From positions 1 through 64,000 of the forward strand of contig JACAUC010000002.1 in the NCBI GenBank assembly GCA_013390945.1: a stretch of DNA of 64,000 bases, in the 5' to 3' direction. This document shows, one piece after another, positions 43,713 to 53,219 of the stretch. The notes beneath the pieces were generated by a model, which was not told where the DNA came from, searched no databases, and worked only from the letters and a program-made list of their open reading frames with translations. The translations under genes and the position numbers were made by a program. This DNA comes from Candidatus Chloroheliaceae bacterium. GTDB taxonomy: Bacteria; Chloroflexota; Chloroflexia; Chloroheliales; Chloroheliaceae. Within the stretch, counting starts at the first letter, position 1, and every line of letters starts with the position of its first letter.

Positions 43713-45161
43713 TTGATAACTATGCATACTCCTTATGTCAGTGTACCACTGGCTGAACAGTTGGCAGAGATAATTGAACCCGCCCGCCAATTGCATATAC
43801 ATTTTATCAATCCGCCTACGCCACCAATATCAAAGAGCTTTGCCAAGCTTATTACTTTCAACACTATTCCGCTGGGCTTACTCTATCCAGCCACGATGTT
43901 GAAACAGGCTGGTCACAAAGTAACGCTCTGTGATGCCAAATCAGGTGACCCGCTTACTATTCCAGCGTCAGCACACATCGTAGGTATTACTACCGATACC
44001 GTGCGCTACCCGGAAGCCCTAGCCGTCGCTAAAATGGCTAAAAAGTTGGGAAAAACGGTCGTGATGGGCGGCAACCACGTCACTTTTGATGTGGAAAACA
44101 CCCTCCTCAGTGGCTGGGTAGATTTTATTGTGCGGGGTGAAGGCGAGTTAACCATGCTAAATCTGGTTAATGCTCTATCCCAAAAAGAGGGTTGCGACCC
44201 AACTAAAATCAAGGGCATTAGCTGGTACAACAAAAAAGAGGGGGTAGTCGTAAACAATCCAAAAGGCCCTTGGATTAAAGACTTAGATGCTATCCCCATC
44301 CCGGATCATAGCATCCTCAATAATCTTAGTTTATACACTAAAACTTCTTTCAATCAGGCTGGAAAACTGGGCAAGCCCCAATTCCAAATCATGGGGAGTC
44401 GGGGTTGTCCCTATGCTTGTTCTTTCTGTATCGTAAGTGCCGTTAACGGGGCCAAATACCGCTCTCGTAGCACCGATGTTATGCTCAAAGAAGTCGAAAT
44501 CGCCATGGGGCTCGGATTTAACAATATGTTCTTTGTAGATGATAACTTTGGCATACACTACAAACGTACTATGGAGTTTTGCGAAGAAGTTTTGCGAAGA
44601 AACCTAAAGTTCACTTGGACTTGTCAATGTTCCTGCGACTCGATTGCTAACCATCCTGATATGGCCGAAATGATGCGAAGGGCAGGCTGCGAGGCCATTC
44701 TACTAGGGGTGGAGAGTATGAGTAGTGAGGCTTTGAGTGCGATGGGCAAGAAGGCCACCGTAGACCACAACTTTGATGCCGTCAAGACTCTCCGAAAAGC
44801 TGGCATTGTTTCGCTGGCCTCTACCATTATGGGCCACACCTTTGATACCCACGAAAGTATCAACGAGAACTTTGGCTACCTGCTGGATCTCAATCCTGAG
44901 ATGATGTGGATGAATATTTTAACTCCTTACGTAGGTACGGTGGACTGGAACAAATATCAGGATCGGATTTTTGACCGAGACTGGCACCATTACGATGTCT
45001 ACCACAATGTCATGAGGCTAGATCACCTCTCCGCAAATGAGGTAGAGTTCGCTCATCATCGCATGATGGCAATGTACTATACCCGGCCAAAATATTTGTT
45101 TGGTACGCTACCCAATCTCTTTGACAAGAAGCCTTGGTCGAGGTTCATTCTAAACACCTAG
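43713..45161 (+). CDS. B12-binding-domain radical SAM protein
   Basis: An N-terminal cobalamin-binding-like Rossmann region (about residues 25-170: IPLGLLYPATMLKQAGHKVT and VVMGGNHVTFD) is followed by a radical SAM barrel. The cluster motif CPYACSFC lies near residue 230, with GCEAILLGVESMS later. The family includes methylases and cyclases of lipids, chlorophylls and hopanoids. The His of the B12 DxHxxG motif is not clear, so cobalamin binding is uncertain. Length 482 aa. Monocistronic: a strong terminator follows. Confidence 0.88.
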   Translation: MITMHTPYVSVPLAEQLAEIIEPARQLHIHFINPPTPPISKSFAKLITFNTIPLGLLYPATMLKQAGHKVTLCDAKSGDPLTIPASAHIVGITTDTVRYPEALAVAKMAKKLGKTVVMGGNHVTFDVENTLLSGWVDFIVRGEGELTMLNLVNALSQKEGCDPTKIKGISWYNKKEGVVVNNPKGPWIKDLDAIPIPDHSILNNLSLYTKTSFNQAGKLGKPQFQIMGSRGCPYACSFCIVSAVNGAKYRSRSTDVMLKEVEIAMGLGFNNMFFVDDNFGIHYKRTMEFCEEVLRRNLKFTWTCQCSCDSIANHPDMAEMMRRAGCEAILLGVESMSSEALSAMGKKATVDHNFDAVKTLRKAGIVSLASTIMGHTFDTHESINENFGYLLDLNPEMMWMNILTPYVGTVDWNKYQDRIFDRDWHHYDVYHNVMRLDHLSANEVEFAHHRMMAMYYTRPKYLFGTLPNLFDKKPWSRFILNT

Positions 45162-45182
45162 ATTGCATTTACTTCCAAGAAA

Positions 45183-45219
45183 AAGAACTCCACTCAGTTT
45201 GAGCGGAGTTCTTTTTTTT
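45183..45219 (+). terminator. Rho-independent terminator after the radical SAM gene
   Basis: AAGAACTCC and GGAGTTCTT form a stem with a 13-nt loop, followed by a run of eight T (CTTTTTTTTC). Ends the 43713-45161 transcript. Confidence 0.9.
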
Positions 45220-45320
45220 CCCACAAATGGTTAAAACTATTACAAAATTAAAAATATGGGGTATAATTACCTAAAAGTACCTTCAAACCTAAATTGCTAA
45301 AGTAGGAAAGAATTGATCTT

Positions 45321-48300
45321 ATGTTAACTAATAGCCAAACGATTGATGAGCAGCAAGCAATGGAAAAATTGTTAGGGGAAATCGGGATAAGCCGGGAAAG
45401 GCTGGCGACATTGCCTCCCACCCGGCAGAGCCGCTTGCTACGCTACTTTTTGCCAGAAAATACTAGACAAGTAACGGCGGAGGAGCGAGCCGCCTTGCTA
45501 GGCTTGGCAAAATGGTTGGAGCAAATACAGCAAACCACCGGAAAAGTCAACCGCAGCCTCCTGTTGACCCTGCTCGATCTCTTTCTGGCACTAGAAGAAA
45601 AGGAAGAGGCGGCCAAAGTCTTTGCCGAAGCTTATCCCGAACCTAACACCAATGATATACTTTATTTCCAACGTGTAGTGCAACTCTGTCTGATTCAGGG
45701 CGATAATTTGGGGGCGTGGGAGGCCGCCATTGATCTGCGCCGAGCCGAGCCTTACGCATTTCCCACCTTTTTAACGCTGGCTGATTTGCTTTTGCGTATG
45801 AATGACCGAGCCGGGGCCAAGCGTTGCTATGAAGCCGCACTGGAACTAAAACGAGAAAGTACCAGAACACTGTTAAGTCTAGCTGAAAGTGCTTTGAAAG
45901 AAGAAGACCTAACAGAGGCACGTGAAATCGCGGCCCAATTGGAAGCCCTCCCCAAAACTAGTTGGCGCACCCTGCGACAGGTAGCCGGGCTATGGCGCGA
46001 GTTGGGAGAAGAGACCAAAGCACAAGTGTTAGAGGCCAAAGCTCTCTTCGGGCGCGAACGGGGTTTGGAAGCAGCCCTAGAAGGCAAAGAGGGCCGCTTT
46101 GAAACTTGGGACAACCTTTCACAAGGTGAATTGCTGGACGGTATTCAGGTAAAGCCACTCGAAGGGCAACACCCGGTAGAGGTAGAAATCTCTAGCCTAA
46201 CCCAACACCTCTTGCAAACAGTCTTCGGCCATAGCACTTTTCGTGCAGGACAAGCCGAGGTAATCTCAAGTGTCTTGGCTGGACGAGATACGCTGGCAGT
46301 CTTACCCACCGGCGGAGGAAAATCGCTCTGCTATCAGCTTCCGGCCCTTGTGCTGGAACGCCCGGTGCTGGTCATTTCGCCCTTGATCTCCCTAATGAAA
46401 GATCAGTTCGACAATATGCCCTCTACCCTGCAAGAAGAGAGTGCCATTATAAACAGTGCGCTTGAGCCGGGCGAGGCGGCGCGAGTGTTGCGTCAGGTAG
46501 CCGAGGGTACAAAGAAGTGGCGACTGATCTATGCCGCCCCTGAACGGTTGCGCCAATATCCCTTTGTGGCGGCTATGGCTCAGGCCGGGCTCGGTCTGTT
46601 GGTGGTAGACGAAGCCCACTGTGTCACTATGTGGGGCAACGACTTCCGACCCGATTATCTCTTTATTCGCCGAGTGTTGGATGATTTAGCCGCCACCGGG
46701 CATAGCCCAACCTTGTTGGCGGTAACTGCTACAGCTACACCAGCAATTGCCACCGAAATTGCCGCCCAATTGGGCCGTCCTCTAGCGACCGTGCGGGGAA
46801 CTATGCTGCGCTCAAATCTGCACTATCGGGTCATAAACGCCCCCAAAAGCGAGCGGGAGAGTCAGTTAGTAGTTCTCTGCCAAGAGCTAGAAGGTAGTGG
46901 AATTGTCTATGTGCGAAGCCGCCAAAACGCCGAACGGTTGGCCGGGCTTTTGCAAAGAGTGGGCATCAGTGCTGGTTACTACCACGCCGGATTGAGCAAT
47001 CCGGCACGTAAGCGCACCCAAGACGAATGGAACACTGGCTGGATGCGAATAGTAGTGGCTACCGTCGCTTTTGGGATGGGCATAGACAAACCAGATGTGC
47101 GCTTTATCATCCACTACAACCTACCCGATTCGGTGGAAAATTATGTCCAAGAATCGGGCCGGGCTGGACGAGATGGTCTGCCTTCGCAATGCGTCCTTTT
47201 CTACGCGGGTAGTGAAAAAGGTAGCCTGACCCGCTTCCGCCAAGAGGATGAAGTAGACCTTGAGATGCTACGCGCAATCTTTACTGCGGTAAAGAAGGCA
47301 CTCGGTCGGCGCACACAGGGAGTGGTAGGTCAAGAGAGCCTGTGGTTGGCCCTAAATCCGGGCGGTACGGAGTATGGAGCGGAAAAGGTGAGCGAGACTC
47401 AGCTAAGAGTAGGGCTAAGCCTGCTAGAACGGGCGGGGTTGCTCACCCGCCATTATGATTTACCCCTCACCGCCGAAATAACGCTGCGCGAAGAACACCC
47501 CACCGGGCCATTGGCTCAACTCGTCCAAGCCATCGAAATTTCGCCCGGTGAATGGCTAGATTTTAATTTGTCCGCCGCCGCAATCACCCTAAATTGTCCG
47601 CTCACCGACCTAGAACCGATGTTGCTGGATTGGGCCAAAGCAGGAGCGATTAGCTATCAGCCAGGCCAGCGAGAAATGTTACTAGAATTGGCCCCAATTT
47701 CTAAAGATAGTGGCACACCAGAGCGGGTAAACAAGTTGCTCGAAGAATTGAGCAACGCTCACCTGCGGCGGGTAGAGCAAATCGCCGACTATGCCAAGAG
47801 TCTACGCTGTCGCCACGCTTTCCTTGCCCGGCATTTTGGCGAACGGTTGCCCTCCGGCAACTGTGGAGCCTGTGATATGTGTGAAGAGGCCGCAGGCGAG
47901 GTCAAAACAGTACAAACACCAGAAATTGCCAAAGTAGCTAACTCCAGTGCAACCTACCCCTTGATTTACTACACCCTCACGGCTCTAGCTAACCTAAAAG
48001 CAGGTCAATCCATCGGGAAAAAAGGGATCCGCTTCATCGTGGGAGGCCACGAATCGGGTCCACAAGGCGAAAAGAACAATCCAGCTTGGGGAACCCTACC
48101 GGGAAAAATCAAGCGAAAAGAGTGGGACGAATTAGTTGACCAACTTATCAAAGAGGGTTTTATCGGTCAGCAAGAGGTAGAAGGTCCTTACGGTCAGAAC
48201 TATCAGGCACTCTCCTTGAGCGAGAAGGGTCACAGTTGGTTAGAAAAAGCCACCCCACCTGATGCACCCGCTACCTCCGACGTGAAAGCGATTGGCCCTA

Positions 48301-48635
48301 TCAAGTCAAGCGAAGGCTATAACCAAGCCGTGCTGGGATGCTTAGGAACACTTGATCCCGGCGGAAAGTCGGCGGCAAAAATCGGACGCTCCGGGCTGAT
48401 TCGCCTGCTGCTAGGGCAACAATCGGTCTTGGGTACTACCGCCAGCAACCCCTATAAGGGCTCATTGGCCGGACAGCTTAAAGAGAAAGAGATTGAAGCC
48501 CTAATTGAGCAACTAGTAAGCGATGGGTATATCGAGCAGGAAGAAGCTTATCTAACATCCGGTCGGGCCTACCAAGCCCTTCGTCTCACTGCCGACGGTT
48601 GGCTCATCGCCAAAGCCAGCACTAAAGAGAGTTAG
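45321..48635 (+). CDS. recQ: RecQ-family ATP-dependent DNA helicase with TPR-like N-terminus
   Basis: A 3'-5' helicase, 1104 aa, much larger than normal RecQ (about 600-750). The first 280 residues look like TPR helical repeats (LLTLLDLFLALEEKEEAAKV, YEAALELKRESTRTLLSLAE). The core follows with LPTGGGKSLCYQLPAL (near residue 330), VVDEAHCVTMWG (near 430) and SGRAGRDGLPSQCVLFY. A zinc site (SLRCRHAFLARHF then GNCGACDMCEE) precedes two similar RQC-like winged-helix modules near residues 880-970 and 1000-1090, which appear duplicated. A DNA-repair role is expected; the TPR part suggests a protein-partner interface. Confidence 0.92.
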   Translation: MLTNSQTIDEQQAMEKLLGEIGISRERLATLPPTRQSRLLRYFLPENTRQVTAEERAALLGLAKWLEQIQQTTGKVNRSLLLTLLDLFLALEEKEEAAKVFAEAYPEPNTNDILYFQRVVQLCLIQGDNLGAWEAAIDLRRAEPYAFPTFLTLADLLLRMNDRAGAKRCYEAALELKRESTRTLLSLAESALKEEDLTEAREIAAQLEALPKTSWRTLRQVAGLWRELGEETKAQVLEAKALFGRERGLEAALEGKEGRFETWDNLSQGELLDGIQVKPLEGQHPVEVEISSLTQHLLQTVFGHSTFRAGQAEVISSVLAGRDTLAVLPTGGGKSLCYQLPALVLERPVLVISPLISLMKDQFDNMPSTLQEESAIINSALEPGEAARVLRQVAEGTKKWRLIYAAPERLRQYPFVAAMAQAGLGLLVVDEAHCVTMWGNDFRPDYLFIRRVLDDLAATGHSPTLLAVTATATPAIATEIAAQLGRPLATVRGTMLRSNLHYRVINAPKSERESQLVVLCQELEGSGIVYVRSRQNAERLAGLLQRVGISAGYYHAGLSNPARKRTQDEWNTGWMRIVVATVAFGMGIDKPDVRFIIHYNLPDSVENYVQESGRAGRDGLPSQCVLFYAGSEKGSLTRFRQEDEVDLEMLRAIFTAVKKALGRRTQGVVGQESLWLALNPGGTEYGAEKVSETQLRVGLSLLERAGLLTRHYDLPLTAEITLREEHPTGPLAQLVQAIEISPGEWLDFNLSAAAITLNCPLTDLEPMLLDWAKAGAISYQPGQREMLLELAPISKDSGTPERVNKLLEELSNAHLRRVEQIADYAKSLRCRHAFLARHFGERLPSGNCGACDMCEEAAGEVKTVQTPEIAKVANSSATYPLIYYTLTALANLKAGQSIGKKGIRFIVGGHESGPQGEKNNPAWGTLPGKIKRKEWDELVDQLIKEGFIGQQEVEGPYGQNYQALSLSEKGHSWLEKATPPDAPATSDVKAIGPIKSSEGYNQAVLGCLGTLDPGGKSAAKIGRSGLIRLLLGQQSVLGTTASNPYKGSLAGQLKEKEIEALIEQLVSDGYIEQEEAYLTSGRAYQALRLTADGWLIAKASTKES

Positions 48636-48644
48636 TCTCAATAA

Positions 48645-48784
48645 GTAGGGATTTATTGCATAAACCCACAGTAAAGTAGGGATTTATTGCATAAACCCAC
48701 AGTAAAGTAGGGATTTATTGCATAAACCCACAGTAGGCTGGCCGCAAACTAGTTTCATTTTGGGCGTATGCAATACGCCCCTAT
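48645..48784. repeat. Interspersed palindromic repeat with triplicated left arm, copy 3
   Basis: A 31-bp unit (GTAGGGATTTATTGCATAAA plus CCCACAGTAAA) is repeated at 48645, 48676 and 48707. It is followed by GGCTGGCCGCAAAC and the right arm GGGCGTATGCAATACGCCCC. The right arm matches the copies at 13431 and 43487. The local triplication looks like recent slippage or tandem duplication. Confidence 0.85.
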
Positions 48785-48835
48785 CACGAAATTTTGAGAG
48801 GATAAGTCTTTACACTTTTTAAGAAATGACAAAAG

Positions 48836-50800
48836 GTGAGTATGAGTACTAAAATACATTTATCTTGCAAAGAGCCGTTTTGCCTCTCGATAGTGCTATT
48901 CTTAGCTTTGAGCCTGTTACTTGACTTGTCAGAAGCTAATAACTTTGCTCAAGCTGAGTCAGGGAAATCCGCGCTCCAAACTTGGCGTGATCCGGGCTTG
49001 GCGGTTTCCTCTTATTTTTATTCATGCAACCTACCCTCTAGCCCGGATAGCTTGGTGATTGGGCAACAGGACGATGGGAAGAAAACCCCATCGGGCAGCT
49101 TTAGCTATAATTTTGTGACTGGCGAGAAAAAGTGGTTGAGCAACGTGGTGGTGCAGGCTTGTCTCAGCGAGGTCTTTTTTGGTTATTACCAACCCTACTA
49201 TCAGGGTAGTGGTTCACCACGCCCCCAAGCATACCGCTTTTCTTTAAAGGATTCTCAGTTAGCCGCCTCGGAAAAGCCAATTGACCATTTTCCCGAGGCG
49301 GTGGCTACCGACGGTTCCACCCAGCTTTATAGTCTGGAACGAGACCCGAATGATTACTACAATACGCGGCTCTGGTATAGCCCGGATGGTGGCTTAACTT
49401 GGCAAGAACGGGGCAAGGAGTTCAAGGGTAGTTTACAAAGCATCGCGGTAGCCGCTACTAATGCCAAAGTGCTTTATGCTGTTAGTGCCGCCTATCGCTG
49501 GTCTTCCAATTTTCAAGTGTCCGATTACACCCTCTATTTTTCGTCCGATGCAGGAGAGAGTTGGCAGGCCCGCTATAAAGATAGCTTTCAAGGCGGATCT
49601 TTCCGTCCTAGCGTTTCGGTTACAACTCTATCTGGCAGTGTTTCGGCGGAGGATACGGTGCTGCTTGAACTGGCTGCGCCGGGTGCAGCGATTGGTTTTA
49701 CCACCCACCTCTCCCTCTCCACCGACGGTGCTAAAACATTCACACCTGCGGGGGAAAGTTATTCACACTTCCCCTCGGATACTCAGCCTCTCCAGACTAG
49801 CACCGGAATTATACGCCTTCATAAGGAACTTAGTAGCGGCTATACCCTTTTGCTTCTAGGGCGTAATAGTACCACTTGGCAGAAGCTAACTTTACCTTTT
49901 GATGCCACTTCCCGAAATTTAGAACTATCGCTTCAACAAGATCAAACTGCGTCAGATAATATTTTTATCAGCCAAACCATGCCTAATCCTCAAACCGAAG
50001 AAAGAATCAGCTTCCTCTGGTTTTCCCCCGATGGTGGCTCAAGTTGGCAGCAGGTCAGCCAAGGTTGGAAGGGCAATTCTTTGACCATGGTAAAAGTAAT
50101 TTCTTATTCGCCACTTTCGCTGGTGGAGTTGGGCTACGCCTCTTCGTTTTCTTCGTCTTATCCAAAATTGCTGGTGTTGGATAGACAACTACGCATGGTG
50201 GGAGTAGCACCCGACTCGAAACCCGACAGCCTTTATTTTCCCGAAACCGGGCATAATCTCTCTGGCATATTCAAAACTTATTGGTTGGCAAACGGCCCGC
50301 CGAACGGCCCGCCGAGCGGAGGGCTAATGCAATTTGGCTATCCACTTACCGAGGTCTTTACCGAAGTTAACCCTGCCGACGGCAAGCCCTACCCGGTGCA
50401 ATATTTTGAACGCAACCGCTTTGAATACCACGCGGAATTAGCTGGCACTCCGTTTGAGGTATTGTTGGGCTTGCTGGGTAATCAGCTAACCGAGGCCCGT
50501 CGCCAAGCCGGAGAACTACCTTTCCAGTCGGTTAAGAACCCCTCACAACCCGAGCAATGGTATTTTGGTGAGACCGGACATACCTTAAAGGGCAAATTTA
50601 AGGCATACTGGTTGGCGCATGGGGGGCTAATGCTCTACGGTTATCCGATCAGTGAAGAATTTCAAGAGGTTAACCCTGATGATGGTCAAACCTATCTGGT
50701 GCAATATTTCGAGCGCAACCGTTTTGAATATCATCCAAAACTGGCTGGGACACGGTTCGAGGTGCTGCTAGGCTTGCTAGGAAAATCCCTCGCTAACTAG
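48836..50800 (+). CDS. Secreted Asp-box (BNR-like) protein with duplicated C-terminal domain
   Basis: A signal peptide (residues about 12-40, LSIVLFLALSLLLDLSEA) leads to a beta-propeller-like body with Asp-box motifs SPDGGLTWQ, SSDAGESWQ and SPDGGSSWQ, spaced as in sialidase- or VPS10-type propellers. The C-terminus has two copies of a domain of about 90 residues (FPETGHNLSGIFKTYWLANG and FGETGHTLKGKFKAYWLAHG, each ending with QYFERNRFEYH and FEVLLGLLG). It is a cell-surface or extracellular protein; the ligand is unknown, and no sialidase catalytic residues are obvious. 654 aa. Confidence 0.75.
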   Translation: MSMSTKIHLSCKEPFCLSIVLFLALSLLLDLSEANNFAQAESGKSALQTWRDPGLAVSSYFYSCNLPSSPDSLVIGQQDDGKKTPSGSFSYNFVTGEKKWLSNVVVQACLSEVFFGYYQPYYQGSGSPRPQAYRFSLKDSQLAASEKPIDHFPEAVATDGSTQLYSLERDPNDYYNTRLWYSPDGGLTWQERGKEFKGSLQSIAVAATNAKVLYAVSAAYRWSSNFQVSDYTLYFSSDAGESWQARYKDSFQGGSFRPSVSVTTLSGSVSAEDTVLLELAAPGAAIGFTTHLSLSTDGAKTFTPAGESYSHFPSDTQPLQTSTGIIRLHKELSSGYTLLLLGRNSTTWQKLTLPFDATSRNLELSLQQDQTASDNIFISQTMPNPQTEERISFLWFSPDGGSSWQQVSQGWKGNSLTMVKVISYSPLSLVELGYASSFSSSYPKLLVLDRQLRMVGVAPDSKPDSLYFPETGHNLSGIFKTYWLANGPPNGPPSGGLMQFGYPLTEVFTEVNPADGKPYPVQYFERNRFEYHAELAGTPFEVLLGLLGNQLTEARRQAGELPFQSVKNPSQPEQWYFGETGHTLKGKFKAYWLAHGGLMLYGYPISEEFQEVNPDDGQTYLVQYFERNRFEYHPKLAGTRFEVLLGLLGKSLAN

Positions 50801-50939
50801 GATTATGGGCTACTGGAGGAGCTATAGTATTTTTATACCAATTTACAACGTTAAGTCTTGACGGTCTGCCTTACATCCGTTACACTGCCCTTAGCTAAGA
50901 TGATTAATGAACTAAAATAGGATTATTTTAAATAATTCG

Positions 50940-51794
50940 ATGAAAAAAATAACGGAAAACCAAACTTTGGAAGAACCTGTTACCAACATCGAAATAGAAG
51001 AGACCCCAGTTACTCCAGTTACTACTGAAGGGGATGAGCCTGTTTTACAGACCAAGTTTGCCTCAGAAGTAGGCGGGCGGAGTAGCCATAACCTCGCCCG
51101 GTTGTTTGATAGGCTGGGAGGTTGGTTTGGGCTTGGTGGAAAAAGCGAACGCGACACCTCTGCCAGTGGTAAAGGCGGAAACCTCAATTTGCCACTACCA
51201 GATAAACCAAAAAATCGGCTGGGGAGAGGCGGTTGGACGGCGTTGGGGGTATTGCTAGTAATGCTACCTTTACTGGTAGCCTTGCTTTCTTGGACATTTA
51301 CTCTTAATACCCAAGTGCAGGGCTATAAGTTTAATATGGAGCAAATCCAGAAGGGTGGTGCTTCAGACTCTCGTGAAGAAGAATTTGTCACAATCCTCAC
51401 CTCCGTAAACCTTCAAATGGTTGATCTCCAAAGTACCGACCCGCGCCCAATTGGAAGGATTCGATTATACTTAGCGGATTATAAGCAATGGGCCTTTACC
51501 TATGGTGGGCTAGTGCCAACCGCGCTGAATAATGTCTATACCATCTGGTTAGTACAAGTACCTACCAACGGTCGTCAGCCCGGCCCAAATGAATATCACT
51601 TCTTGGCCTCTTTTGTAAATCAGGCCGGAGGCGGACATTATCTGGCTATACCGGAAAACGCTTTCCCAAGTGGCTTTGCCTATAGTAATTATAACCGCCT
51701 AATCGTGACCGAAGAGGCCGCCGCAAAAGGTCTTCTCATTCAACCCGAAGGTCCAATACGCTTTGCTTTGGATTTAAGTAAAATAAAACTTTAA
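50940..51794 (+). CDS. Membrane-anchored protein of unknown function
   Basis: A cytoplasmic N-terminus of about 95 residues, acidic then glycine-rich, one membrane segment (ALGVLLVMLPLLVALLSWTF, about 99-118) and an extracytoplasmic domain of about 165 residues with no family I recognise. The outer domain is beta-rich (VNLQMVDLQSTDPRPIGRIR, LYLADYKQWAFTYGG, TVYTIWLVQVP-like stretches). That suggests an anti-sigma-factor-like C-terminal fold, but no sigma factor is adjacent. The next gene is a DedA homologue 21 nt downstream. Confidence 0.65.
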   Translation: MKKITENQTLEEPVTNIEIEETPVTPVTTEGDEPVLQTKFASEVGGRSSHNLARLFDRLGGWFGLGGKSERDTSASGKGGNLNLPLPDKPKNRLGRGGWTALGVLLVMLPLLVALLSWTFTLNTQVQGYKFNMEQIQKGGASDSREEEFVTILTSVNLQMVDLQSTDPRPIGRIRLYLADYKQWAFTYGGLVPTALNNVYTIWLVQVPTNGRQPGPNEYHFLASFVNQAGGGHYLAIPENAFPSGFAYSNYNRLIVTEEAAAKGLLIQPEGPIRFALDLSKIKL

Positions 51795-51815
51795 TTTCTG
51801 ATAGGAGTGGGTTAA

Positions 51816-52472
51816 GTGGAAGCGTTTATAAACTCCCTCTCGGTCTGGAGCTATATATTTTTATTTGGGATTGTTTTTTTTGAATGTGCCGGAATGCCCT
51901 TACCCGGCTTTAGTGTGGCACTCTTGGCGGCAGCTTTGGCCGGACAAGGAGAACTCTCCTTCTGGCCGGTTTTCGGGCTTACGTTAACAGGTGCTACGTT
52001 AGGCGGAATGTTGGGCTACCTGATAGGATTACGCGGTGGACGCAACCTGATTGAACGCTATGGTCGTTATATCTTCATCACCGCTCATCGCCTTACCTGT
52101 GCCGAGCAACAGTTTCATAGGCACGGCTATAAAGCGGTCCTTTTGGGACGTTATCTTCCCTTCCTCTGCTTTTTGGCTGGAATAATCAGTGGTATCACTC
52201 GCTTACCTTACCGCCGTTTTTTGGTTTATAACTTTGTGGGGGCATTACTCTGGTCTACCTCTCATCTTACGTTGGGTTATTTTTTTGGGCGTAGCCTTCA
52301 ACTATTGAGTGAAACACTCAATAATTTTTTTATGTTAGTGGTTCTCTTAAGTTTAGTAGTAGGGATAACCTTTATAATTCGGCGCAAAATTCGGACGGGT
52401 CAGCTTTTCAGCAAACCCTCCCGCAGTAGAAATCTCATACCAATAAGTATAGAAGAGACCATCGAACGCTAA
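51816..52472 (+). CDS. DedA/SNARE-associated family membrane protein
   Basis: A 218-aa DedA-type membrane protein, with the family motifs [55 protein letters not shown] and [13 protein letters not shown]. These proteins act in lipid carrier (undecaprenyl phosphate) or lipid translocation across the membrane. GTG start at 51816 after AGGAG. Its 3' end overlaps by 4 nt the end of the convergent response-regulator gene. Confidence 0.9.
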   Translation: MEAFINSLSVWSYIFLFGIVFFECAGMPLPGFSVALLAAALAGQGELSFWPVFGLTLTGATLGGMLGYLIGLRGGRNLIERYGRYIFITAHRLTCAEQQFHRHGYKAVLLGRYLPFLCFLAGIISGITRLPYRRFLVYNFVGALLWSTSHLTLGYFFGRSLQLLSETLNNFFMLVVLLSLVVGITFIIRRKIRTGQLFSKPSRSRNLIPISIEETIER

Positions 52473-53179
52473 AGTTTGGGCTCCCTGAAATCGGTAAACC
52501 GATAGCCAAGACCACGCTCATTTAGAATATACTTGGGATGAGAAGGATTTGCTTCAATTTTCTGGCGCAAATAAGTTATGTAAAGTCGTAAAAGTTGCTC
52601 ATCATCTCGATATTCCCGGCCCCAAACTTTGGTCAACAAATTTTCGTGACTCAACAACTTGCCCGCATTGTTTATCAGATGATAAAGCAAGCGATATTCG
52701 AGGGGGCGTAATTTTTGATGTTTACCCTCTACAATTACTTCGCGCTTATCAAAATCAACTTGCAACCGTTCGTCAATTTGGATTTGATCGGTGGCTTTGC
52801 TCAAAGCGGAGGGCATCGCGGCGCGTCGGAGCATCGCTTTAACCCGGCTCACCAATTCGCGGTGATCGAAGGGTTTAGCCACATAATCGTCGGCCCCTAA
52901 TTCTAGGCCGCGCACCTTGTCGCTTTCGGTCGCCTGTACCGTAAGCATAATAACCGGAACATTGGAAGCTCGCCGAATCTCACTCAAGGACTCGAAACCG
53001 TCCATCTCTGGCATCATTACATCTAGTAAGACAAGGTCAGGTAATTTGGTACGTACCTGCTCGACTGCTTCAAAACCATTACGTGCCTCGATTACATTGA
53101 AGCCTTCTTTTTCCAAAATAGTTCGCACCAAATCGAGTAGCTTTGGTTCATCGTCTACCACTAATATTGTTTGACTCAT
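52469..53179 (-). CDS. OmpR/PhoB-family response regulator
   Basis: Receiver domain (acidic DDE at 9-11, D53 in [13 protein letters not shown] and K in MLTVQ and VAKPFDH) joined to a winged-helix DNA-binding domain ([20 protein letters not shown] and [20 protein letters not shown]). A frame extending to 53293 is available, but ATG 53179 begins the canonical [12 protein letters not shown] and is preferred. 236 aa. Cotranscribed with, and downstream of, the PAS-histidine kinase. Confidence 0.95.
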   Translation of the reverse strand: MSQTILVVDDEPKLLDLVRTILEKEGFNVIEARNGFEAVEQVRTKLPDLVLLDVMMPEMDGFESLSEIRRASNVPVIMLTVQATESDKVRGLELGADDYVAKPFDHRELVSRVKAMLRRAAMPSALSKATDQIQIDERLQVDFDKREVIVEGKHQKLRPLEYRLLYHLINNAGKLLSHENLLTKVWGREYRDDEQLLRLYITYLRQKIEANPSHPKYILNERGLGYRFTDFREPKL

Positions 53180-53219
53180 CTCAATTAGACTTACCTTTAT
53201 TTTAATTATACTAAAAGCA

